A DNA stretch of 64,000 nucleotides from Halomonas sp. Bachu 37 (GCF_039691755.1 NZ_CP137552.1:310001-374000); one strand, 5' to 3'. Positions 18,957 to 28,101 are shown, counted from the first letter of the stretch. The notes: a model not told the origin generated them from the letters alone. Made by a program: numbers and translations.

Positions 18957-20387
18957 ATGTCGCGGCAACTGCTGGCCATGGCCCTGGCTCCCCTGCTGGG
19001 GTTATTCATTCTGGGGATCGGGAATGGCTTTCTCGCCACTCTGATCACTTTGCGCCTGGATGCAGCGGGAGAGTCCGCCGTGGTCATCGGCTGGGTCTCC
19101 TCGGCCTATTTCATCGGCCTGGCCCTGGGAGCGATGTTCAACGATCGGCTGTTGCTGCGCATCGGCCACATTCGTGCCTACGGCAGCTTCGCATCGCTGG
19201 TGGCGGTGACCGTATTGCTGCAGGGGTTGTTCTTCGAGCCCTGGGCCTGGTTCGTGCTGCGCTTGATCGGCGGCTGGGCCACGGTTGGCGTTTATCTGGT
19301 CATCGAAAGCTGGCTGCTCACCGCCGGTGATCAGAAAGTCCGTGGGCGTCTGCTGGCGCTATACATGATCTCGCTGTATGCCGCCGGGGTGGTCGGCCAA
19401 CTACTGCTTGGTGTCACCGATGCCATGGGCGTGACCGCGCCCTTCATGGTGATCGGGCTGCTGGCGTCGCTCTCGGTATTGCCGATGGCGATGATTCCCC
19501 GGGTTTCACCGTTGATCGAACACGCCGAACCCTTGCCGCCGTACCGCTTGATCTCGATGACCCCCACCGGGGTAATGGGCAGTTTCGGCTCGGGGTTGGC
19601 GGTAGCCGCCGTGTACAGTCTGTTGCCGCTATACCTGCAGCGTATCGGTCTCGGCGTGACGCAGATCGGTCAGATGATGGCGGTGGTGGTGCTGGGCGCG
19701 ATGTTGCTGCAGTACCCTATCGGCCGCTGGTCCGACCGTCACGACCGGCAGCTTGTGTTGATCCTGATCGGCATCTTCAGCGTGGTGATCTCCGCCGGCA
19801 TGCTGTGGCTGCCGCTCGGTACCTGGGGGTTGGCGCTGTTGCTGTTCCTGCTCGGTGGCGGGGTCTTCGCCCTGTATCCGGTGGCGGTCAGCCACGCCGC
19901 CGACCGGGCCCCGGCGGGGGCGCTGGTGCGCATGAGCCAAGGGCTTCTGCTGATCAATGCTATCGGCTCGACCTTGAGCCCGCCGCTGATCACTCCGGTA
20001 ATGGGAGCCGTGGGCGATGGCGGGCTGTTCTGGTCGTTGGGGGCTCTCGGCCTGTTCCTGGTGGCATTTTTCATCTGGCGGCGCAGCGTACGCCCAGCGC
20101 CGATTCCCGTGGCACCGTTTACCGCTACCACGCCGATGTCGGCGGCGGGTGCCGAGCTTGTGGTGACCGAGGAGCTGGTCAAGGGTGCACTTGAACACGA
20201 ACATATCGAGGATCTTTCCGGTGCCGTGGAGGAGATCGAGACCGTCGAACCGCTAGTAGGCCCACCGCCGCAGGATGAAGCGCATATCGCCTATTATGAC
20301 GATGCCGATCCCGCTCCGCATGTCATGGCGACGCCCGGCGAGGCACCGTCGAACGGTATAGGCGACGATCAAAACCGCACGCAATAG
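18957..20387 (+). CDS. MFS transporter with long acidic C-terminal tail
   Basis: This is a 476-residue major facilitator of the YcaD/DHA type with 12 predicted helices. ATG 18957 is preferred, with GAGG nine bases upstream and the protein beginning MSRQLLAMALAPLLG. The motif-A region between helices 2 and 3 reads NDRLLLRIGHIRAYG. After helix 12 (near residue 395) the protein continues for about 80 residues of acidic, low-complexity sequence that is not part of the carrier fold. The substrate is unknown. The tail may be an adaptation of a halophile or a regulatory extension. Confidence 0.87.
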   Translation: MSRQLLAMALAPLLGLFILGIGNGFLATLITLRLDAAGESAVVIGWVSSAYFIGLALGAMFNDRLLLRIGHIRAYGSFASLVAVTVLLQGLFFEPWAWFVLRLIGGWATVGVYLVIESWLLTAGDQKVRGRLLALYMISLYAAGVVGQLLLGVTDAMGVTAPFMVIGLLASLSVLPMAMIPRVSPLIEHAEPLPPYRLISMTPTGVMGSFGSGLAVAAVYSLLPLYLQRIGLGVTQIGQMMAVVVLGAMLLQYPIGRWSDRHDRQLVLILIGIFSVVISAGMLWLPLGTWGLALLLFLLGGGVFALYPVAVSHAADRAPAGALVRMSQGLLLINAIGSTLSPPLITPVMGAVGDGGLFWSLGALGLFLVAFFIWRRSVRPAPIPVAPFTATTPMSAAGAELVVTEELVKGALEHEHIEDLSGAVEEIETVEPLVGPPPQDEAHIAYYDDADPAPHVMATPGEAPSNGIGDDQNRTQ

Positions 20388-20464
20388 CGCAGCAACAGCG
20401 AGAAGGAGCGGAAAAAAGAGAGCGGGCCGGCTCAACCAAGACCTTGGGATAATGGTTTACGAAA

Positions 20465-20479
20465 AGTAGTATATCTACT
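20465..20479. promoter_or_regulatory. Inverted repeat upstream of the acyl-CoA dehydrogenase gene
   Basis: AGTAG, TATAT, CTACT forms a perfect 5-bp inverted repeat with a 5-base AT centre, 40 bases before the start of the acyl-CoA dehydrogenase gene. It is a candidate operator or promoter overlap site. No regulator gene is adjacent. Confidence 0.35.
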
Positions 20480-20518
20480 ATTCGTCATAGAAAAACCACT
20501 AATCCTTTGAGGTTTGCC

Positions 20519-22303
20519 ATGAACTATTATGCCGCTCCGGTGCGCGACCTGCGTTTCGTGCTCGAAGAATTGCTCGAACACCGCTCATTGGCGCTGCCGG
20601 GATTCGAGGAAGCCAGCCCGGATCTTGTAGAAGCCGTGCTCGAGGAAGCGGCCAAGCTGGCCGGCGATGTATGGGGACCGCTCAACGCCAGCGGTGACCA
20701 GCAGGGCTGCCGGCGCCAGGAAGATGGAAGGGTAATATCGCCGGAGGGCTTCAAGAACGCTTATCAAGCGTACGTGGAGGGTGGCTGGAACGGCATCGGC
20801 GTGTCCGAAGAACTGGGCGGCCAGGGCTTGCCGGAAGTGGTGGCGAGCTCGGTCCAGGAGATGCTCCATGGCGCCAACATGGCGCTCGGCCTGTGCCCGA
20901 TGCTCACCGCAGGCGCCATCGAGGCACTGGCCCATCACGGCAGCGATGAACTCAAGACCGTCTATCTGCCCAAGCTGGTCGAGGGCACCTGGACCGGCAC
21001 CATGAACCTCACCGAACCCCAGGCGGGCTCGGACCTTTCCAAGGTACGTACCCGCGCGGTGCCGCAGGACGATGGCAAGACCTACCGGCTTTCCGGCCAG
21101 AAGATCTTCATCACCTGGGGCGAGCACGAGTGCGCCGAGAACATCGTTCATCTGGTCCTCGCCCGCAAGCCCGATGCCCCGGAAGGCAACAAGGGCATTT
21201 CGCTGTTCCTGGTACCCAAGTTCCTGGTCAATGACGACGGCTCGCTGGGCGAGCGCAATGACGTCGTCTGCGCCTCCATCGAACACAAGCTGGGCATTCA
21301 CGGCTCTCCCACCTGCACCCTGAGTTTCGGCGAGAAAGAGGGCGCCATCGGCTATCTGGTCGGTGAAGAAGGGCGTGGGTTGAATCACATGTTCACCATG
21401 ATGAACGAAGCGCGCCACAAGGTCGGCATCCAGGGTATCGGCGTGGCCGAGCGCGCCTGCCAGCATGCCACGGCCTACGCCCTTGATCGGGTCCAGGGCA
21501 AGGCGCGCGGTAGCGAATGCACGATCAGCCACCATCTCGATGTCAAGCGAATGCTGCTTTCCATGCGCTCGCGTACCGATGCGCTGCGTGCCCTGGCGCT
21601 TTACTGCGCCGCTCAATTGGATATTGCCCGGCGTAGTGATGATGCCGATGAGCGGCGCGTCGCCCAGGCACGCGCGGATGTGCTGATTCCGGTGATCAAG
21701 AGTTTCTCCACCGACCAGGCGGTGGATATCGCCTCCCTGGGTATCCAGGTGCATGGCGGCATGGGCTATGTCGAGGAAACCGGCGCCGCCCAGCTGCTGC
21801 GTGACGCCCGCATCGCTCCCATCTACGAAGGCACCAACGGCATCCAGGCACTGGATCTTGCAGGGCGCAAGTTGCAGCGCGATGGTGGCAAGGCGCTTTC
21901 CGCGCTGCTGGATGATGTGGACGCCACCGCTCAATCTCTCTCTTCAACTGCCGCACTAGCGACATTGGGCAAGAGTCTTGCCGCCGGGGCGCAGGATCTG
22001 CGCGACACCATGAAACTGCTGCTGGAGCAGGGCATGAACCCAGAGACCGGGCCGGACGCCGTCCAGGCCTATGCCACTCCTTTTCTCAACCTCGCCGGTC
22101 ATGTGCTATGCGCCTGGCAGATGGGGGAGTCCGCACTCAAGGCGCAAGCCGCGTTGGATGGTGGTAGTGACGATCCCTTCTATACCGCCAAGAAACTCAG
22201 CGCCGAATACGCCCTAAGCCAATGGCTACCCGTGGGCCGTGCCCAGCGCGCGGTGATCGAAGCGGGAATGGAAACCTTGAGCGAATTCGACGCAACACCC
22301 TAG
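20519..22303 (+). CDS. Large acyl-CoA dehydrogenase (DmdC-like)
   Basis: This encodes a 594-residue FAD-dependent acyl-CoA dehydrogenase, much longer than the 380-390-residue core enzymes. The extra C-terminal domain is typical of the DmdC (3-methylmercaptopropionyl-CoA dehydrogenase) and related group. Core motifs are TMNLTEPQAGSDLS, the LSGQKIFITWGEHE loop and IYEGTNGIQALDL, which holds the catalytic glutamate. ATG 20519 follows GAGG by six bases. An AMP-forming ligase, a 3-hydroxyacyl-CoA dehydrogenase and an enoyl-CoA hydratase follow on the same strand. Substrate assignment is by family and context only; general short-chain acyl-CoA breakdown is equally possible. Confidence 0.85.
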   Translation: MNYYAAPVRDLRFVLEELLEHRSLALPGFEEASPDLVEAVLEEAAKLAGDVWGPLNASGDQQGCRRQEDGRVISPEGFKNAYQAYVEGGWNGIGVSEELGGQGLPEVVASSVQEMLHGANMALGLCPMLTAGAIEALAHHGSDELKTVYLPKLVEGTWTGTMNLTEPQAGSDLSKVRTRAVPQDDGKTYRLSGQKIFITWGEHECAENIVHLVLARKPDAPEGNKGISLFLVPKFLVNDDGSLGERNDVVCASIEHKLGIHGSPTCTLSFGEKEGAIGYLVGEEGRGLNHMFTMMNEARHKVGIQGIGVAERACQHATAYALDRVQGKARGSECTISHHLDVKRMLLSMRSRTDALRALALYCAAQLDIARRSDDADERRVAQARADVLIPVIKSFSTDQAVDIASLGIQVHGGMGYVEETGAAQLLRDARIAPIYEGTNGIQALDLAGRKLQRDGGKALSALLDDVDATAQSLSSTAALATLGKSLAAGAQDLRDTMKLLLEQGMNPETGPDAVQAYATPFLNLAGHVLCAWQMGESALKAQAALDGGSDDPFYTAKKLSAEYALSQWLPVGRAQRAVIEAGMETLSEFDATP

Positions 22304-22343
22304 CCGCTCCGGGCAGCATTGCTGCGCCCTTCAACTCCCTTAT

Positions 22344-22365
22344 CGCCGACCCTGACAGGTCGGCG
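22344..22365 (+). terminator. Hairpin after the acyl-CoA dehydrogenase gene
   Basis: An 8-bp stem (CGCCGACC / GGTCGGCG) with a CTGACA loop follows the stop by about 40 bases. No T run follows, so it may be a weak terminator or a processing site. Confidence 0.4.
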
Positions 22366-22490
22366 GTGTACGTTAGTGCACAATAAAACAATCGTTTAAA
22401 AGTGCGCCGATAGGATGGGAGTGTTGATAGGGAAAAGAGTTTTGGTGGGAAAAACAAGTTAACAATGGCTAAGACCCAGAGGAGTATTAC

Positions 22491-23864
22491 ATGCAGTTAA
22501 AGCACCGCCAGCACGGGGAAGAACAACCCTATTGGCCTGCAGGACCGTTCAAGATTCGTCTTCCGTTTATCCATTACCGCTGGGAAATGGCAGAGATGAT
22601 TCAAGGACTGATCATGTTCGTGGTCAGCCTCGCCATGATTCCGCTGCTTGAGCAATACCTGGGACTACCGTACGACGTTGCCTTGGCGTTTGTGGTGGTC
22701 TGTGGGGTCGGTTTCATGCTGCCTGCCTTGCTGGGAGTACCGATGGTGCCAGGGTGGATTACTCCCGCAATCCCGGTAGTACTGGTCTTTTTAGGCGACT
22801 TTGAACCCGGCCCGGAAGCCATACAGGCGCTTTTCGCGCTGCAGTTCCTGGTCTTTTTGATCTTCTTTATCCTGGGTGTTACCGGACTTGGCCGCAAGTT
22901 GGTGCATTTGGTACCCAATTCGTTGCAAGCGGGCATCATCATTGGCGCTGGCATTGCCGCCATTACCGGCGAAATCCAGGAAGGGGGGCGCCTTGCTGAA
23001 ACTCCCATCTCGCTGATCGCTGGCATGCTGGTCGCCGTTTTCATGCTTTTTTCAGTGGCATTCAAACGCTGGGTCGAAGACCACTCGATAATGCGCAAAA
23101 TCGCCAATTACGGCATGGTGCCGGGGATGATCGTGGCGATCTTGGTTGCCTGGGCCTTGGGTGAGTATCCGAGACCGGACATCGAGTGGGGTATCACACA
23201 GCCCAACTTTGTCGAAATGTGGAGCTACTTGCCCTTTGCGGTGGGTTTTCCTGGCCTTGATGTGTTCATGCTGGCGGTGCCCACTGCCGTCATTTCTTAT
23301 GTCATCGCCTTTGGCGACATCGTGGTGGGACGCACGCTGATGTCTCGGGTCGATCATATTCGTACCGATGAGAAAATTGACTACAGCACGGATCGCATAC
23401 ATCACGTTACTGCTATCCGTAATGGTATGCATGCCTTTTTCGCACCTTACCCAGGCTTGGCGGGGCCAATCTGGACGGCGGTTACCGCAACGATGGCCGA
23501 GCGTTATAAAAACGGCAGAAATGCCATGGAATCCATCTACAGCGGTGGTGGCACCTTCTGGGTTACCGGCTTTATTGCCCTGTTTACACTTCCTTTGGTG
23601 AGCATGTTCCAGCCGGTCCTGCCCATTGCGCTCTCTCTCACCTTGCTGCTCACTGGCTATATTTGCCTTATGGTGGGAATCGAGCAGACCAAGTCCACCT
23701 CGGAGCGCGGCGTAGCAGGGACCATGGCCGTCGTGTTGGCCGTCTATGGCGCAGGCTGGGGACTAGCCGCAGGGGTAGTTCTGTACTTTCTGGTTCAGAA
23801 ACAGAATTTATTCGGTCGCGAGCCGGCGTCTTCGCAATTAGCCGAAGATAACGAACAGCAGTGA
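22491..23864 (+). CDS. NCS2-like (xanthine/uracil permease family) membrane transporter
   Basis: This encodes a 457-residue protein with about 12-14 hydrophobic segments. The order of helices and the segments IPVVLVFLGDF, NSLQAGIIIGAGIAAITGE and IAFGDIVVGRTLM resemble nucleobase/ascorbate (NCS2) transporters, but the resemblance is moderate and the substrate is not indicated. AGAGGAG lies just before ATG 22491. It sits between acyl-CoA genes on the same strand, so it may import the carboxylic acid they degrade, unlike classic members that carry purines. That would be a functional difference worth testing. Confidence 0.72.
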   Translation: MQLKHRQHGEEQPYWPAGPFKIRLPFIHYRWEMAEMIQGLIMFVVSLAMIPLLEQYLGLPYDVALAFVVVCGVGFMLPALLGVPMVPGWITPAIPVVLVFLGDFEPGPEAIQALFALQFLVFLIFFILGVTGLGRKLVHLVPNSLQAGIIIGAGIAAITGEIQEGGRLAETPISLIAGMLVAVFMLFSVAFKRWVEDHSIMRKIANYGMVPGMIVAILVAWALGEYPRPDIEWGITQPNFVEMWSYLPFAVGFPGLDVFMLAVPTAVISYVIAFGDIVVGRTLMSRVDHIRTDEKIDYSTDRIHHVTAIRNGMHAFFAPYPGLAGPIWTAVTATMAERYKNGRNAMESIYSGGGTFWVTGFIALFTLPLVSMFQPVLPIALSLTLLLTGYICLMVGIEQTKSTSERGVAGTMAVVLAVYGAGWGLAAGVVLYFLVQKQNLFGREPASSQLAEDNEQQ

Positions 23865-23866
23865 CC

Positions 23867-23890
23867 CAGCGGTACATTTTTGTACCACTG
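23867..23890. repeat. Inverted repeat between permease and ligase genes
   Basis: GGTACA, TTTT, TGTACC with outer bases CAGC and ACTG gives a 10-bp stem with one mismatch. It lies just past the permease stop and 60 bases before the ligase start. It may be an operator or a stabilising hairpin. Confidence 0.4.
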
Positions 23891-23949
23891 CTCACTCAAT
23901 GGGCTTATTACGACCCTCAACAAATACACTCGACAAAACAAGGTGTTTT

Positions 23950-25581
23950 ATGACGGCTTCCATCTTCGAGCAAGGCTTGGCCAAGACTCCCGCCAACCAC
24001 GTGCCGCTTTCGCCACTCACTTTCATCGAACGCACCGCGTCCATCTATCCGGACTACCCGGCGGTGGTACACGGCAGTACGCGCCGTGACTGGGCCACCA
24101 CCTGGGAGCGCTGCCGCCGCCTGGCGTCGGCGCTGGAAAAGCGCGGCATCCAGCCGGGCCAGACCGTGGCCGCCATGCTGCCCAACATTCCGGCGATGTT
24201 CGAGGCGCATTTTGGCGTGCCGTTGGCGGGCTGCGTGCTCAATACGCTGAACATTCGACTCGACGCCGATGCCATCAGCTACATGCTGGAACACGGTGAA
24301 GCCAAGGCGATACTGGTCGATCCCGAGTTCGCCGAGGTGATCGAGCAAGCCGTCTCGCAACTCACGCACAAGCCGCTGGTGATCGATGTCGCCGATCTGG
24401 AGTTTCTCGGCGAGACCCGGGGAATCGGCGAGATCGAGTATGAAACGCTGTTGCAGGAGGGCAATCCCAACTACGCCTATCGCTTGCCTCAGGACGAGTG
24501 GGACGCCATCTCGCTCAACTACACCTCCGGTACCACCGGCAAGCCCAAGGGCGTGGTCTATCATCACCGTGGCGCCTACCTCAATGCGGTGAGCAATATC
24601 CTCGAGTGGGCCATGCCGCACCATCCGACCTACCTGTGGACCCTGCCGATGTTCCACTGCAACGGCTGGTGCTTTCCCTGGACGATAGCCGCCAATGCCG
24701 GCGTGAGCGTCTGCCTGCGCAAGGTCGATCCCAAGAAGATCATGCAACTGATCGCCGACGAGAACGTCACCCACTTCAGCGGCGCCCCCATCATCCTGAA
24801 CGGGCTGATCAACCTGCCCGCCGAGGACAAGCGTGCCTTCGATCACCCGGTGAAGGTCACAACCGCTGGCGCCGCACCACCCGCGTCGGTGATCTCCGGG
24901 GTGGAAAAGCTGGGAATCGAGGTTACTCATGTCTACGGCTTGACCGAAGTCTACGGGCCGGTGACGGTCTGCGCCTGGCGTGATGCCTGGAACGAACTGC
25001 CCCTGGAACAACGCGCCAAGATCAAGTCGCGCCAGGGCGTGCGCTACCACATGCTCGAGGCGCTGTGCATCGCCGACCCCAACACGTTGGAGCCGGTACC
25101 CAAGGATGGCGTGACCATCGGCGAGATTCTCATGCGCGGCAATAACGTGATGAAGGGTTATCTCAAGAACGAAGCCGCCACCGAACAGGCGCTGGAGGGC
25201 GGCTGGTATCACACTGGCGACCTGGCCGTGTGGCATCCGGACGGCTATATAGAAATCAAGGATCGCTCCAAGGACATCATCATTTCCGGCGGTGAGAACA
25301 TCTCCACGATCGAAGTGGAAGATGCCATCTACAGCCATCCCGCGGTCGAGGAAGCCGCCGTGGTCGCCAAGCCCGACGAGAAGTGGGGCGAGACACCCTG
25401 TGCGTTCGTGAAGCTGAAAATCGGCTATGGCGAAGTCACCGAAGCGGACATTATCGCCCATTGCCGCGAGCACCTGGCGGGCTACAAGGTGCCCAAGACC
25501 ATCATCTTCAGCGAGCTGCCCAAGACCTCCACGGGCAAGATCCAGAAGTTTGTGCTCCGTGAAGAGGCGCGTAATCAGTAG
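23950..25581 (+). CDS. AMP-forming acyl-CoA ligase (DmdB-like)
   Basis: This encodes a 543-residue adenylate-forming ligase that activates a carboxylic acid with ATP and CoA. The P-loop-like motif YTSGTTGKPKG lies at about 191-201, GGWYHTGDLAVWHPDGY holds the hinge aspartate region, and PKTSTGKIQKF has the catalytic lysine. It begins MTASIFEQGLAKTPANHVPL, a start shared with methylmercaptopropionate-CoA ligases (DmdB) and related medium-chain ligases. ATG 23950 is preceded by AAGG. Next to a DmdC-like dehydrogenase and an enoyl-CoA hydratase, it likely opens the pathway. DmdA is not in this window, so the acid is not fixed. Confidence 0.87.
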   Translation: MTASIFEQGLAKTPANHVPLSPLTFIERTASIYPDYPAVVHGSTRRDWATTWERCRRLASALEKRGIQPGQTVAAMLPNIPAMFEAHFGVPLAGCVLNTLNIRLDADAISYMLEHGEAKAILVDPEFAEVIEQAVSQLTHKPLVIDVADLEFLGETRGIGEIEYETLLQEGNPNYAYRLPQDEWDAISLNYTSGTTGKPKGVVYHHRGAYLNAVSNILEWAMPHHPTYLWTLPMFHCNGWCFPWTIAANAGVSVCLRKVDPKKIMQLIADENVTHFSGAPIILNGLINLPAEDKRAFDHPVKVTTAGAAPPASVISGVEKLGIEVTHVYGLTEVYGPVTVCAWRDAWNELPLEQRAKIKSRQGVRYHMLEALCIADPNTLEPVPKDGVTIGEILMRGNNVMKGYLKNEAATEQALEGGWYHTGDLAVWHPDGYIEIKDRSKDIIISGGENISTIEVEDAIYSHPAVEEAAVVAKPDEKWGETPCAFVKLKIGYGEVTEADIIAHCREHLAGYKVPKTIIFSELPKTSTGKIQKFVLREEARNQ

Positions 25582-25634
25582 GCAGCGTTCGTCAACGTCA
25601 AGCGACCTATATATCCAGGAACAGGAGAAGGTAA

Positions 25635-26483
25635 ATGAGCGATAAACCGATCGGCGTCGTCGGCGCCGGCACCATGGGCCAAGGCATCGCCCAGGTGCTG
25701 GTTTCCAGTGGGTTCACGGTGCGCCTGTACGATGTGGCCGACGAGCAGCTCGGCCGTGCCCAGGCCGCTATCGACAAGGGCCTGACCAAGCTGGTGGCCA
25801 AGGAGAAGATCAACGAAGACGACAGAAGTGCCGCGCTCTCCCTGCTGAACACATCCACGGCACTGGATGCCCTGAGCGACTGCGAGGTAATCATCGAGGC
25901 CGCACCGGAGCAGCCCGCGCTGAAGGAGAAGCTGTTCCGTGATCTTAGCCATTTGAGTGCAGATGCGATTCTCGCCTCCAATACCTCTTCGCTCTCCCTG
26001 ACGCGCCTGGCCGCCGTCTGCGAGCGGCCGGAGCGGGTGGTGGGCATGCACTTCTTCAACCCCGTCCCGGTGTTGAAACTGGTGGAGGTGATTCGTGCCG
26101 AGCAGACCAGTGACGCCACCGTGGCGCGTATCGAGGCGCTGGCCAAGGCCTTGGGCAAGACCGCCGTACCGGTGGGAGACTCCCCCGGTTTCGCCGTGAA
26201 CCGCTTGCTGGTGCCGATGATCAACGAAGCCGCTTTCCTGGTGCAGGAAGGTGCGGCGACGCCGGAAGCCGTGGATGAGGCCATGAAGCTAGGCGCGGCC
26301 CACCCCATGGGGCCGCTGGCCCTGGCCGATCTCATCGGCCTGGATGTGTGCCTTGCGATCATGGAGGTGCTGCAGGAGGGCTTCGGCGATCCCAAGTATC
26401 GTCCTTGTCCGCTGCTCAAGCGGATGGTCGACGCGGGATACCTGGGCCGCAAGAGCGGTCGCGGCTTCCACGTCTACCAATAG
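25635..26483 (+). CDS. 3-hydroxybutyryl-CoA dehydrogenase-like protein
   Basis: This encodes a 282-residue NAD-dependent 3-hydroxyacyl-CoA dehydrogenase of the short single-function (Hbd/PaaH) size. The nucleotide-binding motif GVVGAGTMGQG is at residues 7-17, and the catalytic dyad region is GMHFFNPVPVLKLVE, with the conserved histidine and glutamate. The C-terminal dimer domain ends PCPLLKRMVDAGYLGRKSGRGF, which is typical. It lies between the ligase and enoyl-CoA hydratase genes. It oxidises the hydrated acyl-CoA in beta-oxidation-like chemistry. Confidence 0.93.
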   Translation: MSDKPIGVVGAGTMGQGIAQVLVSSGFTVRLYDVADEQLGRAQAAIDKGLTKLVAKEKINEDDRSAALSLLNTSTALDALSDCEVIIEAAPEQPALKEKLFRDLSHLSADAILASNTSSLSLTRLAAVCERPERVVGMHFFNPVPVLKLVEVIRAEQTSDATVARIEALAKALGKTAVPVGDSPGFAVNRLLVPMINEAAFLVQEGAATPEAVDEAMKLGAAHPMGPLALADLIGLDVCLAIMEVLQEGFGDPKYRPCPLLKRMVDAGYLGRKSGRGFHVYQ

Positions 26484-26593
26484 CGCTCATGTTGCCGAGG
26501 GATTCGCCAAAAGAAGTGATTGCCTACCAACCAAGCGTTCGCTAGGGTTGGTGGGTATCTCTTACCTCCGCAGAACAACTCAAGGAGCCCTCT

Positions 26594-27367
26594 ATGAGCG
26601 AAGCCGTCATCGAAAAGGTCGATAATGATGGTATTGTCCGCCTGACCATCAATCGCCCCAAGGCACTGAATGCGCTGAACAGCGATGTCTTGAGCGCCTT
26701 GGAAAGCCATCTGGTGGAGCTTGAAGCCCATCCGGCGCTGCGTGCCGTGCTGATTACTGGAGCCGGGGAGAAGTCCTTCGTCGCCGGTGCCGATATCACC
26801 GAAATGCGCGACAAGACCCCCGAGCAGGCACGCGAATTCGCCAGCCAGGCGCTGCGCACCATCAAACGTCTGGAAACATTGCCGGTGCCGGTGGTCGCTC
26901 TGGTGAACGGGTTTTGCCTTGGCGGCGGCTGCGAATTGGCATTGGCCTGCGACTGGGCGGTAGCCAGCGATAACGCCGTGTTCGGTCAGCCCGAAGTGCT
27001 GCTGGGCGTGATCCCCGGCTTTGGCGGTACTCAGCGCCTGCCGCGTCGGGTCGGCCCCGCCATGGCGATCGACCTGGTCACTACCGGGCGCAAGATCGAC
27101 GCCCAGGAAGCGCTACGCATCGGGCTGGTCAACCGGGTGATGCCGCAAGCCGAGCTCGAAAGCTATGTCGACGAGCTGACCAAGCAACTCAAGGGCAACG
27201 GCCCGCGATCGGTACGCGGTGCCAAGCAGGCCGTGCATGACGGCATGGATCAGGACCTCGATAGCGCCCTGGCGCTGGAAACCAGCCTGTTCGCCTTCTG
27301 CTTTGCTGGTGAAGAGCAGAAGGAAGGCATGTCGGCGTTTGTCGAGAAGCGCAAGCCCAACTTCTGA
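26594..27367 (+). CDS. Enoyl-CoA hydratase/isomerase (crotonase) family protein
   Basis: This encodes a 257-residue crotonase. The oxyanion-hole segments are FVAGADITEM and NGFCLGGGCELALACD, and the two catalytic glutamates appear in CELALA and QPEVLLGVIPGFGG, which suggests true hydratase activity. It is the last gene of the acyl-CoA cluster and is closed by a strong terminator. AAGGAG precedes ATG 26594. In DMSP-degrading bacteria a crotonase (DmdD or AcuH) completes the methylmercaptopropionate route; here such a role is only suggested by the DmdB/C-like neighbours. Confidence 0.92.
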   Translation: MSEAVIEKVDNDGIVRLTINRPKALNALNSDVLSALESHLVELEAHPALRAVLITGAGEKSFVAGADITEMRDKTPEQAREFASQALRTIKRLETLPVPVVALVNGFCLGGGCELALACDWAVASDNAVFGQPEVLLGVIPGFGGTQRLPRRVGPAMAIDLVTTGRKIDAQEALRIGLVNRVMPQAELESYVDELTKQLKGNGPRSVRGAKQAVHDGMDQDLDSALALETSLFAFCFAGEEQKEGMSAFVEKRKPNF

Positions 27368-27390
27368 TGAGGTGTGGTGAACAGCATTAC

Positions 27391-27421
27391 GGCAGCGACG
27401 GTAACGTCGCTGCCTTTTTTT
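27391..27421 (+). terminator. Terminator of the acyl-CoA cluster
   Basis: A perfect 9-bp stem (GGCAGCGAC / GTCGCTGCC) with loop GGTAAC is followed by seven T residues, 24 bases after the enoyl-CoA hydratase stop. Confidence 0.9.
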
Positions 27422-27507
27422 CTGATCCCGCCAACGCTTGGCCAGCATGCCGCGGCCGAAAAGCGGCGTAATCGGTTAGACTGGCACAAATTCCTCGCTT
27501 CTGGACA

Positions 27508-28053
27508 ATGGCAATGGCTCTCAGCGCAACCCCCTATAAAGTGGACATCAACCTGACCGACCTGGACCTCGGGGTATACGAGACACTGCGTTTTACCGTG
27601 GCGCGCCACCCTTCGGAAACCGAAGAGCGCATGACCGCCCGGCTGGTAGCGCATGTATTGTGGTACAGCGATTCTATCGCGTTCGGCCGTGGCCTTTCCG
27701 ATGTGGACGAGCCGGCGCTGTGGGAAAAGAGCCTGGATGGCCGGGTGCTGCATTGGATCGAGGTCGGCCAGCCCGATGCCGAGCGTCTGACCTGGTGTTC
27801 GCGCCGTGCCGAGCGTGTCTCGCTGCTTGCCTACGGGCGCCTGGATATCTGGGAAAACAAGGTATTACCGGCGGTGGCAACACTCAAGAACCTGAATATC
27901 GCCGCGCTGCCCCAGGAGCCGCTGACATTGATCGCCACCGATTTGCCACGCACCATCAATTGGGCGGTGATGATCAGCGAAGGCACACTGTTCATCACCG
28001 ATGAGCGCGGCCAGCACGAGCTGGCGCCGCGCTGGCTGATGGGTGATCGCTGA
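27508..28053 (+). CDS. yaeQ: YaeQ family protein
   Basis: This encodes a 181-residue protein of the YaeQ family, a small cytoplasmic protein with a PD-(D/E)XK-nuclease-like fold. Typical segments are YKVDINLTDLDLGVYET, ARHPSETEERMTARLVAHVLWY and HWIEVGQPDAERL. The start may be ATG 27508 or ATG 27514, and neither has a clear ribosome site. Its biochemical role is not established; YaeQ was once proposed as a suppressor of RfaH loss. It reads alone and convergently with yghU. Confidence 0.92.
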   Translation: MAMALSATPYKVDINLTDLDLGVYETLRFTVARHPSETEERMTARLVAHVLWYSDSIAFGRGLSDVDEPALWEKSLDGRVLHWIEVGQPDAERLTWCSRRAERVSLLAYGRLDIWENKVLPAVATLKNLNIAALPQEPLTLIATDLPRTINWAVMISEGTLFITDERGQHELAPRWLMGDR

Positions 28054-28101
28054 TATTCGCAGTATTCGGGCTCGAGCGTTCGTTATCGCCCGGCAGACGA
28101 A

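Noticed and set aside
23917..25473. 518-codon open frame on minus opposite the acyl-CoA ligase
   Set aside because: It is an antisense shadow of a GC-rich gene, with no ribosome site, and its translation has no recognisable motifs.
20519..27367. Complete DMSP demethylation pathway
   Set aside because: No DmdA or DMSP lyase gene is in the window; only DmdB/C-like and crotonase-like enzymes are present.
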